From an uncultured Clostridia bacterium (GTDB lineage: Bacteria > Bacillota > Clostridia > TANB77 > CAG-508), in the NCBI GenBank assembly GCA_947623555.1, contig CANQGW010000014.1:1-33403 (forward strand): a stretch of 33,403 nucleotides of DNA, in the 5' to 3' direction. The translations under genes were made by a program, and so were the position numbers. Positions 27,595 through 33,403 of the stretch are shown in pieces (positions within the stretch are counted from its first letter, which is position 1; the number at the start of each line of letters is the position of its first letter). The notes under the pieces were generated by a model. It was not told the DNA's origin. It saw only the letters and a program-made list of their open reading frames with translations, and did no database searches.

Positions 27595-28666
27595 TTAATT
27601 TCCTTCTTTTATATTTGCCTGTGGCTGTGGGTCATCATTCTTTTTTTCTTTTTTTCCGTTATTTTTTCTTTCTTTTTCATCCTTTTTTCTAACTCGCTCT
27701 TTTTCTTCTTGTTCCTTTTTTTCTTGTTCTTTTCTTTCCATTTCCTGTTTTATTCTTTCTTGCTCTTCTATAATTTTAGAAAGTTCCATTTGTTTTTTTA
27801 TTACATCTGATTTAATCATTAAAATCGCAGTAAATACATATATACAAGTAATTGCCATATACATTATAGAAAAATAAGTTATTGTATAACCTGTTAAAAG
27901 GTTTACAACTTCGTAAATTAAACTTAATGTAATTGGTAAAGTTAAGCTATATATAGCAATATTATATACTGCACTGTATTTTAACCTTAAACCGCATAAA
28001 AGCACCTAATATATAACCAATTATTGCATATAAAATCGCATCTAACAATACTAATGCCACATTATTTACAAAAGAAATTATAAAGAACATTGTAAAAAAT
28101 ACAGCATCTAATTTATATAAATCTGAACCATTAGCAAAGTTTAATATGTCTTGTTTTTCTACGTTAACTAAATGTATTTCGTCTGAAATTTCTTTAAAAT
28201 TTACTGCTATTAGTGATGTAATTTCATTTGATTTTATTAGTATTTTATCTTTTAAAACAATTGCCCCATTAGCATAACTTGAAAGTTCAGATTCATAATT
28301 ATTAATTTGTTCTTGTGATAAGTTGTTGGTATTAATAATTATTTTTCCATTAAAATTATTTTTTTCGTCTATAATAATTTCATCTGCCTGCTTGTCCATA
28401 CCTTGTATAGACAAAACCCCTTCTTTAAATGTAAGTGTTTCTATGTTTTTATCTATATACGATACTACACTTTTAAGTGAATTGTTAAACAAATATGTTA
28501 TACAAATAGTAGAGAAGAAAGTAAAAATTAACATTAATATTGCTATATATGCTATTGATTTTGTTAGTTTTTGTATTGCTAGTTTTTGGTATTCTTCTAA
28601 ACTAAATATACTCATTTTCCATTTTTTCCAAAATGGTATTTTACTTTCTTCCACTTTTACTATCAT
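27595..28666 (-). CDS. DUF1189-like membrane protein, needs +1 shift at CGG
   Basis: Two frame pieces form one 356-residue protein once the C at 27994 is skipped (1072 bases = 3x357+1). Layout: cytoplasmic start (PFWKKWKMSIFSLEEYQKLA), membrane helix near residues 38-58, a large extracytoplasmic domain, then several C-terminal helices (AVFFTMFFIISFV; LDAILYAIIGYILGAFM-G-LRLKYSAVYNIAIYSLTLPI, split here) and a Lys/Glu-rich coiled-coil tail with alternating KE clusters. The order of helices and the LRLKYS..YNIAIYSLTLP part fit DUF1189. Its ATG overlaps the cysS stop (ATGA), so it is translationally coupled, and ftsH follows after 19 bases. Unshifted reading stops inside the second membrane block. 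Function unknown. Confidence 0.82.
27991..27994 (-). other. +1 recoding site CGGT, DUF1189-like gene
   Basis: Codons read TTT ATG CGG TTT AAG, and this frame stops at TAA ten codons after CGG. Skipping the C at 27994 gives ATG GGT TTA AGG TTA AAA TAC, i.e. FM-G-LRLKYSA, joining the two halves of the membrane domain. It is the only site with T, not A, as fourth base. Confidence 0.85.
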
Positions 28667-30066
28667 TCCTTTCTTTCTACTGTCATTCCCTCTTTTGTAT
28701 CTTTTACTATATATCCTTTTTCATTTAATAAATCTCTTATTTCATCTGATAGGCTCCAATTTTTTTCTTCTCTTGCTTGTTTTCTTTTTTCAATTAAACT
28801 CTGTATTTCTTCTGGTAATGAAATATTTTTGGAATCATCTAAATATTTTTGACTATTTTTTAAATCTAAACCTAATACATTATCAAATTTAAGTAATAAA
28901 TCTGCATATTGTTTTGATTTTTGTTCGTTACGCGCTATTTCCCATACAATTCCCATTGCAAAAGGCATGTTTAAGTCATCATTTATTGTTTCCAAAAATT
29001 TATTTTCATATTCTTTAATTTTATCATTTTCAATTTTTTCTGTTCCTTGGGTTTGCTTTATAAATGCTTCTCTTAAACGCATTAGTGCTTTTTGTGATGA
29101 TAGAGCTGTATCAAAAGTAAAGTTTAGCTTTGTACGGTAATGAGCCGTATAGCAAAATAGTTTATATGCTAATGGCTCTATTCCCCTTTCTTGAAGCTGA
29201 TCTAGGGTATAAATATTTCCTAATGATTTTGACATTTTGCCGCCATCTACTTGTAAAAATTCAACATGCATCCAAAACCTAGCTGGCACTTTTCCTGTTA
29301 AGCCTTTGCTTTGTGCAATTTCGTTTTCGTGATGTGTTGGAATATGGTCGATTCCACCTGTATGAATGTCAAATTCATCTCCTAAATATTTTCTTCCCAT
29401 TGCAGAACATTCAATATGCCATCCTGGATAAGATAGCCCCCATGGGCTTTCCCATTTCATGATATGATTTTCTGGTGCTTTTATCCATAATGCAAAATCA
29501 TACGGATTTTTCTTTTCTGTATCAACATCTACCCTAGCTCCTGCTATTTGTTCGTCTACTTTTCTATTAGATAGCACAGGGTATTTGTCTAATTTTGAGA
29601 TGTCAAAATATATTCCTTTACTAGTTTCGTATGCATAGCCATTTTTAATTAGCCCTTTCACAAATTCTAGCATTTCTTCAATATGGTCAGTAGCTTTTGC
29701 TATGATTTCTGGCTTTTCAATGTTAAGTCTTTCCATATCTCTAAAGAAAATATCTGTATAATATTTTGCAATTTCGTATGGATTTTTATTTTCTTTTCTT
29801 GCTGCCTTTTCCATTTTGTCTTCGCCTTCATCACTATCTGACTCTAAATGTCCTACGTCTGTAATATTCATTACATGTTTTAAATTATATTTATTATATT
29901 TTAAAACTCTTCTTAATGTATCCATAAAAAGGTAAGCCCTAAAATTGCCAATATGTGCATAACTATACACAGTAGGTCCGCATGAGTAAATGCGGACTGC
30001 TGTTTCGTCAATTGGCTTAAATTCTTCCTTTTTTTTCGTCAATGTATTATAAAGCCAAATTTTCAT
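28663..30066 (-). CDS. cysS: Cysteinyl-tRNA synthetase
   Basis: The 467-residue class I synthetase charges tRNA-Cys. Seen: zinc/cysteine-binding CGPTVYSYAHIGNFRAY with the HIGH motif as HIGN, a GWHIECSAM zinc ligand segment, DIHTGGIDHIPTHHENE, and the KMSKS loop in GGKMSKSLGN. Standard length, ends in the anticodon-binding helical part (GYIVKDTKEGMTVERKE). It follows the PBP gene by 10 bases behind GGGGAGGA and overlaps the next start by four bases. Arg codons here include CGC (AVRIYSCGP), showing CGC is read normally. Confidence 0.97.
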   Translation of the reverse strand: MKIWLYNTLTKKKEEFKPIDETAVRIYSCGPTVYSYAHIGNFRAYLFMDTLRRVLKYNKYNLKHVMNITDVGHLESDSDEGEDKMEKAARKENKNPYEIAKYYTDIFFRDMERLNIEKPEIIAKATDHIEEMLEFVKGLIKNGYAYETSKGIYFDISKLDKYPVLSNRKVDEQIAGARVDVDTEKKNPYDFALWIKAPENHIMKWESPWGLSYPGWHIECSAMGRKYLGDEFDIHTGGIDHIPTHHENEIAQSKGLTGKVPARFWMHVEFLQVDGGKMSKSLGNIYTLDQLQERGIEPLAYKLFCYTAHYRTKLNFTFDTALSSQKALMRLREAFIKQTQGTEKIENDKIKEYENKFLETINDDLNMPFAMGIVWEIARNEQKSKQYADLLLKFDNVLGLDLKNSQKYLDDSKNISLPEEIQSLIEKRKQAREEKNWSLSDEIRDLLNEKGYIVKDTKEGMTVERKE

Positions 30067-30076
30067 AAATCCTCCC

Positions 30077-32821
30077 CTATGTATTGTTTACAGTATTTGT
30101 ATTTTCAGCACTATTTGTACTTGGTGTTTGTGTATTAGTTTCACTAGGTTTTTCTGTATTTGTAGGAGCTTGCGGAGTAGTTTGTGTGCTAGTAGGTGGT
30201 TCAGTTGGAGTTGTAGTAGAAGGAGGCGGCGTTACTGTATTACTTGTTTTGTTTACAGTAATTACAATTGATACACCTTTATCAACTACTGTTCCTTCTA
30301 ATAAACTTTGTTTTAAAACTACGCCATTTTCCATATCTGAATGTGTTTCATAAATTACCTGTACGTTAAGACCACTTAATGCTACTTTTGCATCTGCTTC
30401 GGATTTTCCTACAACATTAACAACCGTAACTTTATTTGTTTCTTCGGTATGTACAGTACATTTTTCTGTTGGAACATTATATTTGCTACTTCCAGAAGTT
30501 GGTGTCCATTTTGCATTTAATTCTTTTTCTGGTTTTGATGTGTATACTTTGTCTTGTGTTTCTGGGCAATACTGTGTTGCTACTTTACCAGACTGCTTAC
30601 ACATTTTTACTACTGTATGACCATCACATTCTTTTGGCACAGTTCCATCTACAAAATATTCTGTATATGTACTTGTACAAGCACTTGTTGCTAATTTTCC
30701 AGAATACCTACAAACTTTCGCCGTAACTACATTATCAGGCTTAACAAATTTTTTACCTTCTAAATTTTTGTGTACTTTACTCATTACATTTGCCCAAATT
30801 GTTCTTGCGTTATTTACTTTATACACTGAATGTGATGTATCTATTCCATAACCATACCAAACAGCTGCTGCATAATATGGTGTATAACCACATAGCCATT
30901 TATCAATTGCTCCATCTGTTGTACCTGTTTTAGCTGCAACATCCATTCCAGAAATTGCACAAGGACCTGCTGTTCCAGAAGCACCTTTTACAACATCTAT
31001 TAAAATATTTGAAACAATATACGCATTTGCCTCTGAAATAACTCTTCTAGTTTCTTGCTTTGGCTCTACTACAACAGAACCATTAGAGTCTTCTAGTTTA
31101 GTATAAAATATTGGTTCAATATATATTCCACCATTTGCAAGAGTAGCATAACCTGCTGCCATTTGTAATGTACTAGAACCATTAGTTGCTCCACCTATTG
31201 CTAATGTTAATCTATCTTCATCTTTATTATATGTAGTTAAACCAAATTCGTGCAAATAATCAATTGCTGTTCCTATGCCAACATTTGACATTATTTTTAA
31301 ATTTACAACATTTGAAGATCTTTCTATTGCTTTTCTAACTGTACATAAACCATAATAGCTATTTCCAACATTTCTAGGTATTGTATTCATTCCTGGGAAT
31401 TTTGTTCTAACATCATCATAAACAGTTGAAGCTGTAATAACTTTTTCTTCCAATCCAGGTGCTACGTTTGCTAATGGTTTTATAGAAGAACCTGTTTGCC
31501 TTGTACTTGTAGCATAATTCCAATTTATACCTGAATCTTGTTGCAAGTCACCACCTAATGCAACTACTTTTCCTGTAGATGGCTCTATAATAGTCATTCC
31601 GGCATTTGTTCTAGTAGTTACTTTTTTACTTTTACCGTTTTCATCTTTTTGAGTTACTGTTGTTTTTTCTACATATGTGTCTTTTGCCATTTCATTTATA
31701 ACTATATTTTGAATAGATGTTACTTGTGTTGTATAAAGTTTATAACCACCTGATACTATCATGGCTTCTGCCTCATCGTCAGCAAGGTCTTTTGCTTCTG
31801 CTAAATCTTTGGCAGCTTGCTGTACCGCTGTTTTTACAAAATATGTGTCTCCACCAATGTCAAAGTCACCTTTTTTAAATTTTAACCCTTTATCTACTTT
31901 TGCAATTGCCTCATTGTATAGCTTTTCTGCTTCTTCTGGATTATCACTAATTCTGTTTTGCTCTTTCATAAAGTTTAAAACTAATTTTGTTCTATTTTTA
32001 ATTTTTTCTGTATTGTCAGTTTCTTTGCTATATGGATTATATAAATTTGGGGCATGGTTTATACCTGCCAAAAAGGCTGATTCTGCTAAATCCAAATCTT
32101 TTGCAGATTTTGCAAAATAATACCTAGCTCCATATTCTACGCCATGAATTCTATCTCCACCAACAAAGATAACATTCAAATATTTTTCTAATATTTGTGT
32201 TTTTGTAAGCATTGATTCAATTCGATATGCTCTAGACATTTCACGTATTTTTCTTTCTACACCTGCAAGACCTGTATCGTCATCATCTTTCATTAAGTTT
32301 TTAACTAATTGTTGGGTGATGGTACTTCCTCCACCAACTGAAGAATCTTCGCCCTTATGTAAAATGTAACTTAAAGTTGCGTTTGCTGTTCTTATTATGT
32401 CTATTCCTGAATGTTCATAAAACCTTTTATCTTCTATTGCTACATATGCATTTGGGGTAAATCTTCCCATTTCATCAATAGAAATTACTTTTCTATTAGC
32501 ATCACCAGAAAGTAATGCAATTTGTTTTCCTTTTGAGTCCACTACTTCTGTGTTACCATTAGAAACCAAGTCTTCGGTAGTAATAGCCCATTTATCGCTG
32601 AAGAACACTCCTGCAAATATTCCACCTGCTACTAGTATTAATAAGAAAAATATTATAAACAAAATTAAAATTACTTTTTTTAATTTTCCATGTTTCTTTT
32701 TCTTTTTTCTTTTTGTATTATATGATACTTCATCTTCTTGATCTCTATTATATTTTTTTGCTTTTCTACTTTTTTGTATTTTATATTGCTTCGTTTGGCT
32801 TGTATTTTTATTTTTTCCCAT
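30077..32821 (-). CDS. Class A penicillin-binding protein with PASTA domain
   Basis: The 914-residue bifunctional peptidoglycan synthase has a basic cytoplasmic start (KRKKKKKHGKLKK) and one membrane anchor near residues 50-72. The glycosyltransferase 51 domain shows AIEDKRFYEHSGID, GGGSTITQQLVKN, and LAESAFLAGI. The transpeptidase has active-site Ser in TGSSIKPL, SSN in ERSSNVVN, and AAKTGTTDGAIDKW. Four paired Cys segments follow (e.g. VCRYSGKLATSAC), then a PASTA domain (VVGKSEADAKVALSGLNV) and a Thr/Pro/Asn-rich tail. It is a PBP1A-type enzyme for wall growth, first gene of the run that includes cysS, the DUF1189-like gene and ftsH. ATG 32821 has a GGAGG site. Confidence 0.95.
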   Translation of the reverse strand: MGKNKNTSQTKQYKIQKSRKAKKYNRDQEDEVSYNTKRKKKKKHGKLKKVILILFIIFFLLILVAGGIFAGVFFSDKWAITTEDLVSNGNTEVVDSKGKQIALLSGDANRKVISIDEMGRFTPNAYVAIEDKRFYEHSGIDIIRTANATLSYILHKGEDSSVGGGSTITQQLVKNLMKDDDDTGLAGVERKIREMSRAYRIESMLTKTQILEKYLNVIFVGGDRIHGVEYGARYYFAKSAKDLDLAESAFLAGINHAPNLYNPYSKETDNTEKIKNRTKLVLNFMKEQNRISDNPEEAEKLYNEAIAKVDKGLKFKKGDFDIGGDTYFVKTAVQQAAKDLAEAKDLADDEAEAMIVSGGYKLYTTQVTSIQNIVINEMAKDTYVEKTTVTQKDENGKSKKVTTRTNAGMTIIEPSTGKVVALGGDLQQDSGINWNYATSTRQTGSSIKPLANVAPGLEEKVITASTVYDDVRTKFPGMNTIPRNVGNSYYGLCTVRKAIERSSNVVNLKIMSNVGIGTAIDYLHEFGLTTYNKDEDRLTLAIGGATNGSSTLQMAAGYATLANGGIYIEPIFYTKLEDSNGSVVVEPKQETRRVISEANAYIVSNILIDVVKGASGTAGPCAISGMDVAAKTGTTDGAIDKWLCGYTPYYAAAVWYGYGIDTSHSVYKVNNARTIWANVMSKVHKNLEGKKFVKPDNVVTAKVCRYSGKLATSACTSTYTEYFVDGTVPKECDGHTVVKMCKQSGKVATQYCPETQDKVYTSKPEKELNAKWTPTSGSSKYNVPTEKCTVHTEETNKVTVVNVVGKSEADAKVALSGLNVQVIYETHSDMENGVVLKQSLLEGTVVDKGVSIVITVNKTSNTVTPPPSTTTPTEPPTSTQTTPQAPTNTEKPSETNTQTPSTNSAENTNTVNNT

Positions 32822-32856
32822 TAGGATTTCCTCCTTGGCTAAAATTTAACACATTT

Positions 32857-32885
32857 ATTATATAATATATTAGCAAAAATGGAAA
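32857..32885 (-). promoter_or_regulatory. Possible promoter of the PBP-cysS-ftsH operon
   Basis: Minus strand: TTTCCA (32880-32885), 17-base spacer, TATAAT (32857-32862). The -35 matches consensus at only four of six bases. The leader would be about 30 nt. Confidence 0.45.
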
Positions 32886-32926
32886 GTATTTTAATAAATT
32901 TTTAATTTTTTTTAGGCATTAAGATG

Positions 32927-32954
32927 GGGGTTTTTGTCATAAGACAAAAACCCC
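32927..32954 (-). terminator. Hairpin after the PDDEXK-type gene
   Basis: A 12-bp perfect stem, GGGGTTTTTGTC/GACAAAAACCCC, with a 4-base loop, 24 bases past the stop at 32978. There is no T-run outside the stem, so termination may be weak. Confidence 0.55.
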
Positions 32955-32977
32955 AATATATTTGCATAATTAAAACC

Positions 32978-33403
32978 TTATTTTAGTTTTAGTATGTCTT
33001 CTTTTGCTAAACCTGTGACCCTTTCAATAATTTCTAGTTCTATTCCTTCTTCTAGCATTTTTTTAGCATCATCTAATTTTGCTTTTTTTTCACCTTGTTG
33101 TATTCCTTGATTTGTTGCATAACTTATCATTGACCTTTCATCTATTATTGCTTTCTCTCTTAAGTCTGCTATTCTTTGCATATATTCATCTTCACTCATT
33201 CTGTTTACTTTTGTTACTGCTTCTTTTAACTCTTCATTATCATTCATCTTTTCTTCTACCCTTTCCGATTTTGGATTTTCTAAAAAGAACAGCCAGTCTA
33301 ACAACTCACTCTCTATTTTTTCTTTACCTTTTATCTTTGGTAACTCTATTATATGTAACTCTAACTTGTTTGTCAATATTAACTCTCTACTTTTTTCCTC
33401 TAT
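32978..33403 (-). CDS. PD-(D/E)XK (Rpn/PDDEXK_2-type) protein, C-terminal fragment
   Basis: The reading frame is open to the right edge, so the start lies outside (an in-window TTG at 33376 is only internal). The visible 141 residues contain LTNKLELHIIELPKI followed by a Lys/Glu-rich helical part (LLDWLFFLENPKSERVEEKM, YMQRIADLREKAIID) and a C-terminal AKKMLEEGIELEIIERVTG helix pair. This is the C-terminal signature of Rpn/PDDEXK_2 transposase-like nucleases, which are often multicopy and mobile. The catalytic part is not in the window, so activity cannot be judged. Confidence 0.75.
   Translation of the reverse strand: MEEKSRELILTNKLELHIIELPKIKGKEKIESELLDWLFFLENPKSERVEEKMNDNEELKEAVTKVNRMSEDEYMQRIADLREKAIIDERSMISYATNQGIQQGEKKAKLDDAKKMLEEGIELEIIERVTGLAKEDILKLK

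Overview
The window is AT-rich, with strong Shine-Dalgarno sites, sigma-A-type promoters (TTGACA-N17-TATAAT), intrinsic terminators and a spoVT gene. This points to a low-GC, probably spore-forming member of the Firmicutes (Clostridia-like); nothing in the window fixes the genus.

Layout, left to right. (1) 1-2846: repeated prepilin-like/GLUG surface-protein genes on the minus strand. Each is preceded by the same ~245 bp leader cassette, which carries inverted repeats and a plus-strand promoter. (2) 2847-5137: small membrane protein, dinB (Y-family polymerase) and a hicA-hicB toxin-antitoxin pair; dinB and hicAB each have a near-consensus promoter overlapping a palindrome. (3) 5355-8117: dxs-ylmH. 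(4) 8287-10548: plus-strand sortase-anchored vWA surface protein, tRNA-Gln(CUG), and a small gene of foreign appearance. (5) 10556-17353: glycolytic cluster gap-pgk-tpiA-gpmI-(YezG/DUF600-like gene)-eno. (6) 17511-18423: small unknown protein and spoVT. (7) 18762-24555: two small membrane or unknown proteins, recD2, comFC and a KAP-type NTPase. (8) 24631-25518: RluA-family pseudouridine synthase on an apparently leaderless mRNA. (9) 25555-32821: class A PBP, cysS, DUF1189-like membrane protein, ftsH and a 54-residue ORF. (10) 32978-33403: fragment of a PD-(D/E)XK (Rpn/PDDEXK_2-type) protein.

The main observation is a recoding pattern. Four genes (the GLUG protein, spoVT, recD2, and the DUF1189-like gene) are broken in the ordinary reading frame, at six places in total. 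At every one of the six, the break is an in-frame CGG codon. At every one, removing only the C, so that CGGA or CGGT is read as GGA or GGT (Gly), restores the full family-length protein. Scanning both strands by eye, I found no other in-frame CGG in a native-looking gene of this window. CGA, CGC, CGT, AGA and AGG are all used normally. The only other in-frame CGG is in the foreign-looking gene at 10171-10512. This suggests that in this organism CGG is not an ordinary Arg codon but a +1 frameshift signal, equivalent to a four-base CGGN word read as glycine. The codons before the six sites (AAT, ATA, CAG, ATG, GAA, ATG) share no slippery motif, which argues against classical P-site slippage.
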